A DNA stretch of 64,000 bases from Dermatemys mawii (GCA_007922305.1 ML677358.1:12355343-12419342); one strand, 5' to 3'; positions 1 to 11,720 are shown, counted from the stretch's first letter. The notes: a model not told the origin generated them from the sequence alone. Numbers and translations: made by a program.

Positions 1-485
1 AGCTGATGACCTTATTTATATGAGTTGGGGAACAAACTGCTGAACTTCCCTTCTATAATCATTTCATCATTGTCTTCACACTGAAAACTGGCTTTTACAA
101 AGGAAATAGGGTCTAGTCATCAGTCTCATTTTCCAGCAAGAGACAAATTAATTTCACACATTTAGGAAGCCCATTACAGTGAAAACCAGAAGGCTGTATC
201 TAAGGTCCATTAGAATTGCTATTCCTTAGGATTTAAAATTTGCTCTAGCACTTCATGTATATTTCTCAGCTGGGGATAACACTGGTGCTAAAGTGCCATT
301 TTACTGTAAAAAGGGAGTACATAAAAATGAATTTCCAAATCAGGCCTCCTAAAGAAATGCAGGAATTCAATGGCTCCCCAGAGTTTGGCATGCTAAGAAC
401 ACAGAGAATTGTTTAGGGAGAAGAGTATTTTCACATTGAAAAAGGCAAAGGATAAGGAAGTCCCAGCCCATCTATATTCAGTATT
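1..485. other. Unique AT-rich noncoding sequence
   Basis: No gene, RNA or recognisable repeat seen. Short frames here have no codon structure or family similarity that I can recognise. Confidence 0.6.
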
Positions 486-606
486 GGTCAAATTCTGCAG
501 TATTTATTATTTTCATAGCACCCAAAAGTATTCTAGGCACTTTGCAAACAGAACTAGAAAGACAAGGACCCTATCTCAATTAGATTCCAGTCTAATTTTG
601 TACATG
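486..606 (-). repeat. CORE-SINE (MIR-like) 3' tail
   Basis: The text resembles the reverse complement of a CORE-SINE tail abundant in turtles: a TATTTATTATTTTCATAGC start, then a 'ctaggcactttgcaaac' core and a 'aaggaccctatctcaatta' stretch. Only the 3' half is present, so the tRNA-like head with the promoter boxes is missing. Family assignment is from memory of the consensus. At 7762-7880, 10440-10580, 24570-24695, 29160-29290 and 38655-38832 related copies occur. Confidence 0.6.
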
Positions 607-3005
607 AACCAAAGTGAGGCTGGCAAGCAATAGAAGGAGGAGGCAAAGAAGAGCAAAGATACAACACCACCACTCCATAGTTACTCAATTCCCACCGCAG
701 CACCTCTCAATGGCTGCATTACATCTAGATAGATGTTTCTTTTTAATGAGGAAGAATTAACTCACTCTTTGTAGATGACACGGCTTTGCTTTTTCAGTCC
801 TCAAACTAGGAAAAACTCCCTTTGAAGTCAAGGGGGAGTGGTGGGTTTTGCCTGAACAAGCGCGGTGGGATGCTTACATGAAGCAATTCTCTGGAGAACC
901 ATTATTTGGAAAATATTGACTGCAACAGGAAACTGCATAAAATGAAAATAAATTGGACCCTTGACAGAGTATAGAAAATATTTAGGCTAAAATAACTACC
1001 ACTGCACAAAGCAAACAAACAGTTGCCGGAAACACAAATTAAGTTGCTGGAATCAGAGAAATAAACAGAAGAGTAGTAGACGGAATCAGTAACAAAATCC
1101 TCAGTGGGCATACAACTGACATGGTCTGCCTATTGCTGCTGAAAGAGCTGGCTTGGATGAGTCTGCCCAGCTCCTGACTGGACAGTCTCCCTTCCTCTCG
1201 AATGCCAGATGCATTTCATAGAAGACATGACATTGCACATATTTTAAGATTTGATTTAACCCTTAAAGTCTAAATAAATAATTAATTCCTTCTACCCTGT
1301 GCTCGCACTAATTACGGTGGCGCCCATTATTTGAAAGATACAACTCCTGCATGAGACATTGGAAAATCCATTCAATTAAGCAGCATGACTGGATTTATAT
1401 CTGCCTCAAAATATCCCAACACTCTCAATAAACTGACCACAATATCAACAGCTGCTGGAATTGAAGCAAAGCTCTTGTGCAGCTAACACAAGGATTCGTC
1501 TTAGCCACTATACCTTCCCTCAGCTTCTGATGAATGGAGATTCTGAAGTTTATCCTGGAACTGTGAGTGGGGTTTGTGTCGTATTCAGAGTCCTTAGAGC
1601 CAAAAAAAAGGGGGGGTGGATTGGGGGACTTTTTCTTCCTGTATAATAGACTATTTGGAGACCTATTTTGAGTTCATGTCTATCCTTCAAGCATGCTGCT
1701 CAGAGTCCTTCATCCCTCAAACCCCTTCTCTTGTCACTAGGAGTGGGTAGTGCACTAAGGACAGATTACAAATACAGTACTTGTGTGACAGTAGGAGTGG
1801 GGCAGTCTCGCCACTGTGCTTCAGCACCCAAAGCCACACAACAAAAAGGCTGAAACCCAGAAATTATTTGGAATCACGTAAGACTGAAAAACAAACAGAA
1901 ATTTACTTCAATGGACATTTGATTGGAACTATTATGAGGGCTATTTGGCTGAATTGGAAGAAAGCAGTTTTCCACACACAGCACTATAGCCGTGGCTGGA
2001 CATCAGTTAAGGCAGCTAACTACTGTGCATAATATAATGCTGGCTAGCTGGCTGCAATTCTCTTCCCTGATCAGTAGCTGACACTGCTACAGATGAGTCC
2101 CAAGCTACCGATTAGGATGTGGAGCCAGAATTCTTCAGAATTCAGGGGTGCGTTTGGATCCTGTGTTTTGGTTTGAGCCAGTCTCTTGTTAGAAAGTAAT
2201 CAAATGTAATAAGGGTCTGGTCCAATGAGTTTTCATGTCAGACTTCAAGCTGCTCTTTTCCCCCATTCTCTGACATTTTAGGGCTAACACACATATAGAA
2301 GAATTCAACTATTCAGCTAAGACCAGTTTTGTCTCACCCACACTATTTTCACGTAACAGCTTCTGGACAAGTTGACTTCTAACTCTTGCTACTTTACGAA
2401 CTGTAGTTCATGTCAGATAAATATTTTTCAGTCACCCACTCTCTCTTTCTGTGTTACCCAGTGAGAAAGTGAAATGTCCTTTAATCAAGGCAGTCAGATA
2501 CCGCAGTGATGAGCGTAATATAAGAACTTATCTAGGAAATGTTAGACAAGAATACATTGGGGGAACAAGGGATATTACAATTGTTCAGAGAGGTATTAAT
2601 CCCTTTCCCAAATATCACATATTTACTTATACATACCAGTATGCATGCAAAATTTCCCTCCCTGAACAAATAATTTGTGACCATTTTCTCTACTGCTTGA
2701 GAGATCTGTAATTCACATCAAATATCAGCTTTTAAATGTTTACTACAATGGTGGCTACTAGTTTTCCAAAACATTCTTTTCCAACAAAACAAACTCCATT
2801 ATATATGGATTAAGGACAGGGTTCATGGCTGATTTCAGGATATACAAACTAGCAGTTTTCCTAATACAAAGGGCCACAAAGCCTATCTTTCATCACAGGC
2901 AACTTAAGAGCTCTGTTCATTTGTTTCTCATTTGCATCCAGCTCCACCCTAATCCCAGGTGAAAGTGTGTATATGCATTTACCTGCTCTTCCCCCGCCCC
3001 CATCC
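607..3005. other. Unique noncoding sequence with a candidate conserved block
   Basis: No gene recognised. Several frames of 60-86 codons begin with plausible starts but show no family similarity. The stretch near 1235-1400 is listed separately as a candidate conserved element. Confidence 0.5.
1235..1400. promoter_or_regulatory. Candidate conserved noncoding element
   Basis: This repeat-free block is rich in homeodomain-type TAAT/ATTA cores (including TAATTAATTCC and CACTAATTACGG) set beside a short GC-rich core, GGTGGCGCCCATTATTTG. That mixture is typical of vertebrate developmental enhancers. The call rests on composition alone; no alignment was possible. It could equally be ordinary AT-rich intronic DNA. 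Confidence 0.2.
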
Positions 3006-3128
3006 TAGGGTGACCAGATGCTCCTATTTTATAGGGACAGTCCCAATTTTTGAGTCTTTCTTTTATATAGTCTCCTACTGCCCCCCACTGCCGACCCTAT
3101 TTTTCACGTTTGCTGTCTCGTCATCCTA
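3006..3128 (-). mobile_element. TA-flanked MITE, AGGGTGACCAGA family, copy 1
   Basis: This 123-bp element starts TAGGGTGACCAGATG and ends with the imperfect inverse ending GTCATCCTA, so the two ends are inverted repeats inside TA dinucleotides. The interior carries the family's CCTATTTTATAGGGACAG text. Copies 2 and 3 at 10211-10333 and 27320-27448 run in the opposite orientation. TA at both ends fits Tc1/mariner-type insertion of a nonautonomous element; no transposase is encoded. Confidence 0.75.
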
Positions 3129-3568
3129 CTCTATACACAAATGATAGGATCCCAAAAATACCATATGTGATTATGGGATTTCTAGGGTGCATCGTATTCT
3201 ATTTAAATAGCTAGCCTAGTGGTGCTACAGATGACTGTCTCTGCACTTCTGTTATAATTCCCTATTTCAGTATCAACATCTGGCTCTGCCAATTACCCCA
3301 ACCCTGACCCAGAGAGTAGTGAGACTTAATCCTCTCCCTGAAACATTTCCAAGCTGTCCTCTGCCAAAAAAAAGTCCACATTCCACATTTTCTATCACCT
3401 TCAGCTGTATGGCAAGTCAGCTTGAATTGTCTAATCATACGTACAAACATTTTTGAATACATCCCCTGGAGAGAACTTGTATGCTTTACAGTGTGAGCCA
3501 GAGTGATCACAAACACTGATATAATGAGACTTGCACAATAATTTCACTGAACCAGACACCGTCTACAT
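3129..3568. other. Unique noncoding sequence
   Basis: No gene or repeat recognised. Confidence 0.5.
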
Positions 3569-3689
3569 AGGGTTTCCAGTTGTGGTTGGATGTATTCCTG
3601 GAGGTTTCACCACATGACATAATCTTTAGCTAAAGATTAATCTTTAATTCCTAGAGACTCCAGGACAACCCTGCATGACTGAAAACCCT
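3569..3689. mobile_element. Short MITE with AGGGTTTCCAG / TGAAAACCCT ends
   Basis: A 121-bp unit flanked by TA on the left and A on the right, with loosely inverted ends. The interior contains TCCTGGAGGTTTCACC, a TAATCTTTAGCTAAAGATTA palindrome and CTAGAGACTCCAGGACA. I remember this layout as a widespread reptile element, often ending in GTTGGCAACCCT. It is nonautonomous and has no coding capacity. Superfamily is uncertain. Confidence 0.6.
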
Positions 3690-5600
3690 ACTTCTACATG
3701 TGCCTAGCACACAGAGGCTTGACTTTCCTCACCAGTGTAATTGGATAAATAAGAAGAGACACCAAAATTAATCCATTCCTTATTTCAAGAATGAACGAAA
3801 CTTTTGTGGAGGTTCAAAAAGTTTTGGTTAATGTTTGTGTAGGAGTGAAAACATCAGCTACATGGGTATTTCTGGAGTAATCAAACTAGGAAAAGACCAG
3901 GAATCTCAAGAGAAAGCTCAGTTCTCACAAGATTTCCAGCCTAATTTTGCAGACAAAAGGTCTCGACAGTTTAGAAAATCATCCTGAAGTTTGGGTGTTT
4001 ACACCCATTACTTGCTATAGACCACACTCCTCTGTCCTTGTGTAACCCACACACCTCCTGGATGTGTGTTCTGTCCCATCTAATAACACCATCTCACTTA
4101 GAGAGAGAGTTAAATGAGTTTGTTCTACAGCTTTAACCAATAGCCAGCTGGCTTTTAGCTCATGCAGTAGAGGCTCATGCACTAAGCTCCAGAAATCCTT
4201 GATTCGATTCTGACAACTGGAGTCTGTTGGCATTACATTTGCCCCTTGAAGCTTTCTGGAGAAAAGACTGTTTTGCAGAAGGATAACCCAGAGTCCACCC
4301 ATGAGACCTGACAAACACGCAGGGTTCCAAGGAAAACTTAGCATATAGCATCTGGGAAACTACTGTAGATTCAGATTTACGTGCCAGCTTAAACAGTTTA
4401 TTGACTTTATTTCAAGAAACAAACATTCTTCTTGAACCCAATGACTGGGTATGGGTACAGCAACACAACATCCTCTGTAAGTCTAAGAGGTTTATCCTCT
4501 ATGGGAGGAGAGCATGAGGGGGACACACATTTACTTAAAAAAAAAAAAAAACACAACAAAAGATAATCCTGGCAAGGGACCAATACCCAAATGCTGCGGA
4601 CAGCGGCAAAAATCCCCAACATTGCCACTAATCTGACTTAGGGGAAAATTCCTTTCTAACCCCACCAATTCTCAACTTTTAAGTAAAAGTAAAAAAAAAA
4701 AAAAAAAAAAGGTAAAATTCAAGCCCTCATGGCAGCAGAGAGAAGCTTGAAAACATGAGGCCTAAAAGAACCCACAATTATTATTTTTTAAATTTAATGA
4801 TTTTTCAGTTTAATTTCACTTATTTGGGGTCCTGATTCAAGATTTTTAAACACCTGGTGTTAGCAATGCTGCTTTAAGTATAAGCCTAATTCTACTAGCT
4901 TTAAGGGTACCATGTATGTTGCTTAAGTTAACCATGTGCATTGTGTATTCTACTAGATCAGGGCCAGAACGCTCAGCATCTTGGCGGATTCAGTTCCAAA
5001 TTATTTCCCCTGAAGGCCTGGTCCGAACAGGATAAGGCTTTAGTCTGTTACCTCCTCTTGTATTTATACAGGAAGTTTCTACCTAGATCAGGGCCTGGCA
5101 TCTGTCATGCTCCATTCAGCATTACACCATGCATGCACCTATAACAACGATGAAATTCTCAAAATGCTGGCAGCATGGAAAATCAAAAAACTTCCAGTCT
5201 GTTTCCGTGTCTGTTTGTGAGCTGACTACAAAGATTTTTCCCTTGTACAGAACTGCTGGTTTCTCTGAGTTCACAATTTTTGGCCTAAGCTATAGCTACT
5301 TCAAGGCAGTTACATATCACCATGCAGGCAGAAGGTTGTAGATATCACAGTGTAGGCACTTCAGCTAATGGTAGTCTACTTAATGGGATCTTCAGGACTT
5401 TAAAAAATAATTTGAAATTCATTTGATCATGCATCCATGTTATCTATTGTAAGTCTCAGTACATGATGATTCTAGTTTTAGCCTAAACCCCTGGAGAGAA
5501 GTAAAAATTCTGAAAATCCAACTGCGTTTCTCATTCACTTGCTGCCCTAACTACAATCTCCCTTCTCTTCCTACCCTACCTTTCAGGCTAAGATGCAGAC
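3690..5600. other. Unique noncoding sequence with poly-A tracts
   Basis: No gene recognised. It holds a 14-15 nt A-run near 4538 and a 20-nt A-run at 4691-4710. Either could be the tail of an old retroposed copy, but no body is recognisable next to them. Confidence 0.5.
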
Positions 5601-5885
5601 TTAGACCAGATCTACACAATAGACCCATATTGGTATAACTATGTCACTCAGGGGAGTGAAAAATCCACACCCCTGAGTGATGTAGTTATACTGACCTAAC
5701 CCCCAGTCTAGACAGTGCTGTGTTGATGTGATGGGAGAGCTCTGTCGACATAGCTACTGCCTCTCAGGGAGGTGGATTAACGACACGTACAGGAGAAATT
5801 CTCCCATCAGCGCAGCTACATCTTCACTTAGTGCTATAATAGCGCAGCTGCGCTGACCCAGCATTTTAAATATAGACCTATCCTA
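5601..5885. mobile_element. Hairpin-rich MITE
   Basis: The element has a strong internal hairpin: a 26-nt arm at 5633-5658 and its inverse at 5666-5691, three mismatches, 7-nt loop. A second imperfect inversion, GGGAGAG...CTCCCATC, lies further in. The text (CTCAGGGG...CCCCTGAG, then CCCCCAGTCTAGACAGTGCT) matches a MITE I remember from turtles whose complete ends read TTGTCTACACT / AGTGTAGACAAG. Here the outer ends are degraded. No transposase. Confidence 0.6.
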
Positions 5886-6756
5886 ATAAGACTATTCAAT
5901 GTTTTACTGGACTTTCAGCTATCCAGCAAAGTTCCTTGTGATATAAATGTGCCTCTACAATATAGTTGAAATGTTTGCCCTAGTGTAGAGCCATCAGCTA
6001 GAGTTATTGTTTTTCTGGATGAAGTTTAATTTGCATTTTTTAATTTTTATTTATAATGGTTATGAACTATGATTACGACAATCATCCTCCAGGCCAAAGA
6101 GGTACTGCCACCTATTGCCCAATTAATTCGCCAATTCGGAGGGGAGTGATCAGAAAACATTTGGGAAGAATGTTCAGTTTCTATTGCTTTATTCATTTCT
6201 TTACTCTGTTATAAAAAGGACTTGGGAGCTAAAAAGGAGCTGTGCACCATCAAGTAATCAATTTTTTTTTCAATGAGTGTTGTGATCTCTGCACATCTGC
6301 CAGGGGAGTTATTTTGGGAAGAGTCTCAGTTTTTCAGCGGAGCAGCATCAGAAGCCTCCTGGCCAGGCTGGGATTGCTCCTCTCCTGCACAGAAGGAAGG
6401 GTCCAGCTACTTCCACTGAAGACATTGCTGAGTATGCTCGGTGGGACTAGCATCAGTAGCAGGATGGAACTGGAGAGGCTTTGAGAGGATCCATGGGGTT
6501 AAAACCTGGGTCTGCTGGTCCCTGGACAACTGCCGCATCTATGCCATCACCTGACAGCTCTGGCAGAGCAGCAGTTGACAGGCTGTGAGCCTTGTGGACT
6601 CAAGTACCACAGGATGTGCTGACCACAAAGGGGCTGATTGGCCATGCTCCCAAGGTCCCTGATTGGTCCAGGCACACTCAAGCTTGGAGAGGACACCAGG
6701 AAGGTGTTGGGGAATCTGCCTGGTTGCACATACAAGCTGCTTCTGGTTCCCGGCCT
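5886..6756. other. Noncoding sequence, no gene recognised
   Basis: Short overlapping frames on both strands in the more GC-rich part (6242-6792) show no family similarity. Confidence 0.5.
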
Positions 6757-6840
6757 CTGACTCCAGCTTTGGCTCTGCTTCCTGGCTTCTGACTCCAGCT
6801 TTGGCTCTGCTTCCTGGCCTCTGACTCTTGGCTCAGGTTA
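6757..6840. repeat. 32-bp minisatellite (about 2.5 units)
   Basis: Two almost identical 32-bp units run 6757-6788 and 6789-6820, each starting CTGACTCCAGCTTTGGCTCT and ending CTTCCTGGC[TC]T. They are followed by decayed CTGACTCTTGGCT and CTGACTTCTGACTCTGGCTC pieces. Adjacent frames on both strands stay open through the array because its period creates few stops; they are not genes. Confidence 0.8.
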
Positions 6841-7504
6841 CTGACTTCTGACTCTGGCTCCGACCCTCAGCCCCTGATGCCAGCTCCATGCCCCAGTCAT
6901 GACAGGCTGCAGGACAAATGGGGAAGCCCAGGGGTCCTGCTGGCAAGAGGAAGATTTCCTAAAAGTTAACATAGCCTAGGGCTGTGTTATTTTTCCACTT
7001 AGACTCTTCTGCAGTGGGGAACCTTCTTCTATAGAGGTTCCTAGGACAGCTCTGGTCAGCAGAGACACTGGTAATGCACAATCGAAGGTATGCTGCCAAG
7101 AGCTGCTGGAGACAAGCAGATGGTGCAGAACCACAGGCTTCCAAACAGCCAATGCTGCCTGACGCCACCATTTGGGGGGTGCATCTCCTTCCCTCTCCCC
7201 AGCAGAGCGCTGCCTCAGACAAGATACGATTTAGCCCTTATTGTACAAGATGCATTTCTGCAATACAAGACCAAGGGGGTAATTAAATGGAACTGCTAGT
7301 TTAATGACACTCTTCAGAAAAGACAATTAATAGCTGAAAGGCATACCCTGTTCTGGAGCAGCAGTCTGTACTGTGTTACAACCTGGCCTGAAGCAACAGG
7401 GACAAATGGGTCATAGCATACAGTGAATGTATGTGTGGCCCAGATGACCACACCCCAGGTGCCAGTCATCCAAAGCAAGACTTCATGGTGCTCGTCGGAC
7501 AAAG
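6841..7504. other. Noncoding sequence
   Basis: No gene or clear repeat recognised. Confidence 0.45.
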
Positions 7505-7760
7505 GCTTGTCTACATGGTGTATTAGTGCTCATCGGAGTGGTGTAAACTGGAGCGTGGGCCAGCATGTTATCCACTAGGCCCATGTGGACCCTGCTGGCG
7601 CACACTAAAAATTCCCTAGTGTGCACGTTAACACAGTGTATGTTAGCGAGTAATGGGAACCTTTTGGTGTGTACCAGTGGGGTCCACAGAGGCCAGTTAA
7701 TGCGTGACATGCTGGTGCGCACTAGAATTTATACCCCAGCTGATGTAAATAGCTAATACA
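7505..7760. mobile_element. MITE with long inverted repeats, 3' end decayed
   Basis: It starts with GGCTTGTCTACATGGTG, the outer end of a turtle MITE whose two halves are inverses. GGCCCATGTGGACCCTGCTGG on the left is answered by CAGTGGGGTCCACAGAGGCC on the right. CACACTAAAAATTCCCTAGTGTGC and GGAACCTTTTGGTGTG are also inverse pieces. The far end, which should mirror the start, has degraded after GAATTTATACCCCAGC. Noncoding; nonautonomous DNA transposon. Confidence 0.6.
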
Positions 7761-7761
7761 G

Positions 7762-7880
7762 TTCTTAGTACTTAGATAATACTTTTTGTTTGAGATCTTC
7801 AAAGCACTTTACACAGGACAATACATATCATTATCCACTTTTTATGGATCGAGAAATTGAAGCACAGAATAGGTAAATTA
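7762..7880 (-). repeat. CORE-SINE (MIR-like) 3' half
   Basis: Read on the minus strand it gives a typical CORE-SINE tail: a 'tgtgcttcaatttc' stretch, then 'ataaaaagtggataat', then 'gtaaagtgctttgaagatc'. The promoter-bearing head is absent. Confidence 0.6.
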
Positions 7881-7884
7881 TGCT

Positions 7885-8265
7885 TACCATATTTGAGCAT
7901 TCAAAAAAAAGAGGACACTCCATAGGGGGGTAGCCATGCCCCCTAGCCATTCTCTCCCACTTCCCGCCGCCTGATTGCCCCCTGCAGAACCGCCAACTCA
8001 TCCAACCCCCCTGTTCCTTGTTCCCTGACCCCTCTCCACACCCCTGCCCCCTGACAGGCCCCACCCTGAGCCTCCATACCATCCAACCCTCCCTGCTCCC
8101 TGTCCCTTGACTGTCCCGACCCCTCTCCATACCCCTGCCTCCTGACAGGCACCCCCAAGAACCTCTGACACATCCAACGACCCCTTGGTCCTTATCCTGT
8201 CCCCTTGACTGCCCTCCAGGATTCCCTGCTCCTTCTCCAACCCCTCGGCACCCTTACTATGCCAC
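7885..8265. repeat. C-rich degenerate tandem block, period about 80-90 bp
   Basis: CATCCAAC recurs at about 7998, 8080 and 8171. CCCTCTCCA[CT]ACCCCTGCC recurs near 8030 and 8120. The units are therefore roughly 80-90 bp and imperfect. The block follows a TTACCATATTTGAGCATTC leader, which I associate with a common turtle interspersed repeat. Several overlapping minus-strand frames rich in Gly and Arg are by-products of this composition. Confidence 0.6.
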
Positions 8266-8284
8266 TCAGAACGGCGTGTCTGGC

Positions 8285-8430
8285 TCAATGTAGCATTCAA
8301 TGTATCGGGGATTGATTTATCGCGTCTCATCTAGATGCAATAAATTGATCCCCGGATCGACTCCTGTACTATTTGCATAGCTGAAGTTGCATATCTTAGG
8401 TCGACCCCACCTCCCACTGTAGCCCAGCCC
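8285..8430. mobile_element. Truncated MITE of the GGGGATCGATTTATCG family
   Basis: It shares with the fuller copy at 23557-23825 the left hairpin (ATCGGGGATTGATTTATCG, then ATAAATTGATCCCCGG) and the right end (AGCTGAAGTTGCATATCTTA, GGTCGACCCCACC). The middle is deleted. No coding capacity. Confidence 0.65.
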
Positions 8431-8584
8431 AAAGTCTACATCAACCAGAAAGAAACTAGGGAGGTCAATGTCACGCTTTTCAAGCAGCGGAAGGGTGAAA
8501 ACAACAACTTCCAGGTTTAAAATACGGAGGTCTAGCCAGCTCATTGGAGCTGATAGGAAAATAGGTATCCCGCCACCACCCACT

Positions 8585-8830
8585 GAAATTTTTGAAAACA
8601 AAATTATAATTTTCATAATTTTAACTTTTACTCAAAAAACTAAAAAAGCAACCCTGAAATCTTTGGGTTATGGCCAAAATTTTTGTTCTCTGACCAAAAA
8701 AAAATATATTTTTTTTTTTTAAGAGAGCACTTCCAGTGAAAAAATCCTGTTTTGTTGAAAACTCAATTTTCTGCTTTAAAAAAAGGAAAGAAATTCTTTT
8801 GCCAGCCGTCCTGCTCAAGTCCAATTACCT
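8585..8830. repeat. Probable relic of the 'AAAATTTTT' turtle repeat
   Basis: Dense AAATTTT / TTTTGTTGAAAACTC-type text resembles the repeats at 20462-20862 and 23310-23490. The match is compositional more than positional, so this may be simple AT-rich DNA. Confidence 0.3.
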
Positions 8831-10210
8831 GGCTGTACATGGTTGTCATGGACACAAGAATTTCTGCTATATATTCAACAACAAGGAGATGTACAAGATT
8901 AAGGATCATAGATCAATTGTCTATCAACAGTGATGTAGAATCAAATGAACAGTAATGCCCAATGTGCATCACATCAGATATCACAATCACCTAATTCTTG
9001 TACGAGTTCTCTCCCTCCCAGCCGGTCTAAATTACTTCACTGAAAGTGGTAGTTTTCCTATTCCCACTCAATGTTTTTGGAAAAGCAGTCTTCAAAGAGA
9101 ACAGAGAAAGCCTTTGTGTCCCCCTTTATATTACTGCTTACTAAGGAATCCTTTTCAAATAAAAACAGCGCATTGGCTGTGTAAAACAGTCTAACAAGAA
9201 GACCACATTGAAGTAATGTCTAAAGTCAAGGCCTCGAGCTGTTTTGAGAAGCAACATGCTTCTATGTCTTAGACCATAGTAACAAAGATAGATAGTGACA
9301 AGCAGCATCTCTACATTAGGTGCATGTTTAAAAACATTTGGAGTTAATCGAGGTTTGTCTTCATACCAGTGCAAAATGATGCATTGAATTCTGAATAGGA
9401 CTCAGTATTATGAACATTTTTTTTTAACCTTAAAATTGGTTATGGAATTGCCCACACTCCTTTCAAATACAAGCTTCAGGCCATACGTCTCTCTCCCCGT
9501 CAGCTTGTCTGTTGCTTTCAACTTCTATCAGCTCCTGATTTTACTCAAAGAAGAGAAAATCTGGTATGTTCCAGTTAAGGTCTTATCTGTACTGTAATAT
9601 AGCTACACAAGGCCTTGCCATTTTCTGGTATCTCAAATGGATGAATTACGGTGTTCATTAGGCGGATAGTTTCTTGGAAATCAAATCATTTGTCACTGTG
9701 TCTATAAGAACCTACTGTTAATCTTGTAGATGATTCCAGAACCAGATGCTTTGCCTTCAATATGAAGTTCCAACTCCTGCCATCAGTTCTACAAGTTGTA
9801 TAATTGGGGAAGGGGGGAAAATCAAGCAACCAAAGGCATGAAATCAGACTGAGTTCTGTTATCCTCCAAAGTGGGTGGCCCTTCAATCTCACATTATCCC
9901 TATCTGATTTCTCAGACATCCCCAGAAGGGTTTTAGTTTGGTCTGATTTTCTTTAACCCAAAGTAGGCAGAGTTAGTAAAACATGGAAGTTTATAACGTT
10001 ACCTTCTTTACCCCAAGCGCATTTGGATTCTATTTCAGAAAATTAAGTTGTAATTTACTTTTTATAGATACATACATTCTGGAGCAACCTCAGATGTTCA
10101 GCCAATAAGCAACTGTCTATTTTTATAGCAACATGTGTTTTGACAGTTTTTTAACCTTTTCCTCCAAAAACATGCAAGTTTGCAGAAGGGATTTTGTTGT
10201 GTAAGCGTGT
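8831..10210. other. Unique noncoding sequence
   Basis: No gene or repeat recognised in about 1.4 kb. Short frames lack splice-site support. Confidence 0.5.
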
Positions 10211-10333
10211 TAAGGTGACCGGACAGCAAATGTGAAAAATCGGGACGGGGGTGAGGGGTAATAGGAGCCTACATAAGAAAAAGACCCAAAAATCGGAACT
10301 GTCCCTATAAAATTGGGACATCTGGTCACTCTA
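10211..10333 (+). mobile_element. TA-flanked MITE, AGGGTGACCAGA family, copy 2
   Basis: A 123-bp element running TAAGGTGACCGGACAGC to GGACATCTGGTCACTCTA, with inverted ends and TA on each side. The interior AATCGG...AATTGGGACATC is the same as copies 1 and 3. It is opposite in orientation to the copy at 3006-3128 and the same length. Confidence 0.8.
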
Positions 10334-10439
10334 AAATGTGTCTAGTGTATGGGTCTATCTTAGTGTGGCTTTGGAAAGGGTATTGCAAAGCCAACTGTGA
10401 AAGAACATTGTACTGATGGTTTTACAAAGACATTATGCC

Positions 10440-10580
10440 AGATAGTAAATTCTTCAGGGCAGGAACACTCTCTTGTTGTGTGTTTGTACAATACCCAGCA
10501 TAATAGGGGCCCAATTTCTGCAGAGGCTTTTAGGCACTCATGTGATACAAATAATGAACAACAACAATAAAAAGTTTCAA
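10440..10580 (+). repeat. CORE-SINE (MIR-like) 3' tail
   Basis: It reads in family order: 'gtaaattcttcagggcagg', 'tgtgtttgtacaatacccag', 'cataataggggccc', 'tttaggcactcatgtgatac', then an AACAACAACAATAA tail. Head and promoter boxes are missing. Confidence 0.65.
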
Positions 10581-10615
10581 GAAATGAATGTTTTCACACA
10601 TAATGAAGTGTGGCA

Positions 10616-11210
10616 ATTGTAGAATGACAGAAATGTACGGGTAGAAGGGACCTCGAGAGGTTATCAAGCCCACCTCTCTGTGCTGAGGCAGGACAAATAA
10701 AATTAGACCATCCCTGACAGATGTTTGTCCAACAGCAGTGAAAATTCCATAACCTTCCTTGGAATCCTGCTCCAGAATTTAACTACCTTTATAGTTAGAA
10801 AGTTTTCCCCAATATCTAACCTAATTTTCTCTTGCTGCAGATTAAGCCGATTACTTTTTATCCCACCTTCATTGCACATGGAGAACAATTGATCACTGTC
10901 CTCTTTGTAACAGCCCTTAACATATTTGAAGACTTGTGAAAAGAAGGTGGAGGGAAAACTTGACAAGACTAAACAGTCTCAGTTCTTTTTTTAACCTTTC
11001 CCCATAAAACAGGTTTTCTAAACCTTTCATAATTTTTTTTCGCTCTTCTCTGAACTCTCTTCAGTTTGTCCACGTCTTTCCTCAAGTGTGGTTCCCAGAA
11101 CTGGATACATTACTCCAGTTTAGGCCTCCTTAGGGCTGAATAAAGTGGGATAATTAACCTACCTTGTCTTACATACAACACCCCTGTTAATACATCCCAG
11201 AATGATACGA
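10616..11210 (-). mobile_element. CR1 LINE 3' fragment
   Basis: The plus strand reads as the reverse complement of a CR1 3' region. It starts with the 3' UTR end (GTAGAAGGGACCTCGAGAGG), then CCTTGGAATCCTGCTCCAG, TTTCCCCAATATCTAACCTA, GCTCTTCTCTGAACTCTC, CAGTTTGTCCACGTCTTTC, and CCCAGAACTGGATACATTAC. This order is the standard CR1 order. About 595 bp is kept. Frames are broken by stops, so it is a dead 5'-truncated copy. CR1 is the dominant LINE of turtles, birds and crocodilians. Confidence 0.85.
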
Positions 11211-11530
11211 AATGGATACATTTAGTTTCTATGGACACACTAAGAACTGCAAGCATAATTGTATTAATACCAGAGGTGGGACTGAGCAGCACAGTTCAGA
11301 TGGAAATCCAACCTGCCCCAAACTTAGAGAGAGAGTTTGCATCTAGAGTGCTGGCTCAGATCCAGTTCTCATTATTACTGTTAATCACCATTTTAGTCAC
11401 TAGGAGTAAGCAGAACATCTCGTATCTGGACAGCACCTACCTATTTTCCTTTCAGAGCTACTATTTACCCTGATCTCCGGGTCTCGGTCATGTGCTGCTG
11501 GGAATGGGAGAGAAGACATCATCAATGCTA
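11211..11530. other. Noncoding sequence
   Basis: No gene or repeat recognised. Confidence 0.45.
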
Positions 11531-11720
11531 CAAACAGGGCCAGCTCCAGGCACCAGCCTAGGAAGCATGTGGTTGGGGCAGCACATTTTGAGGAGTGACA
11601 TTCCGTGCAATCTTGGGGTGGCACATTCTCCCCCCCCCCCCGCACCCCGTTTTTTTTGTGCTTCGGTAGCAGGGCTCCGGTCACCTTTTTTGTGTTTTTT
11701 TTGGTGCCCTGGCTACAAAA
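11531..11720. repeat. Unclassified interspersed repeat with poly-C and poly-T tracts
   Basis: It begins CAGGGCCAGCTCCAGGCACC, a text I remember as the end of a common turtle repeat, and continues through C13 and T-rich tracts. Ends and superfamily cannot be fixed here. Frames crossing it on both strands are not genes. Confidence 0.45.

Noticed and set aside
7831..8330. Gly-rich minus-strand frames
   Set aside because: Translation of a C-rich tandem repeat read in three frames.
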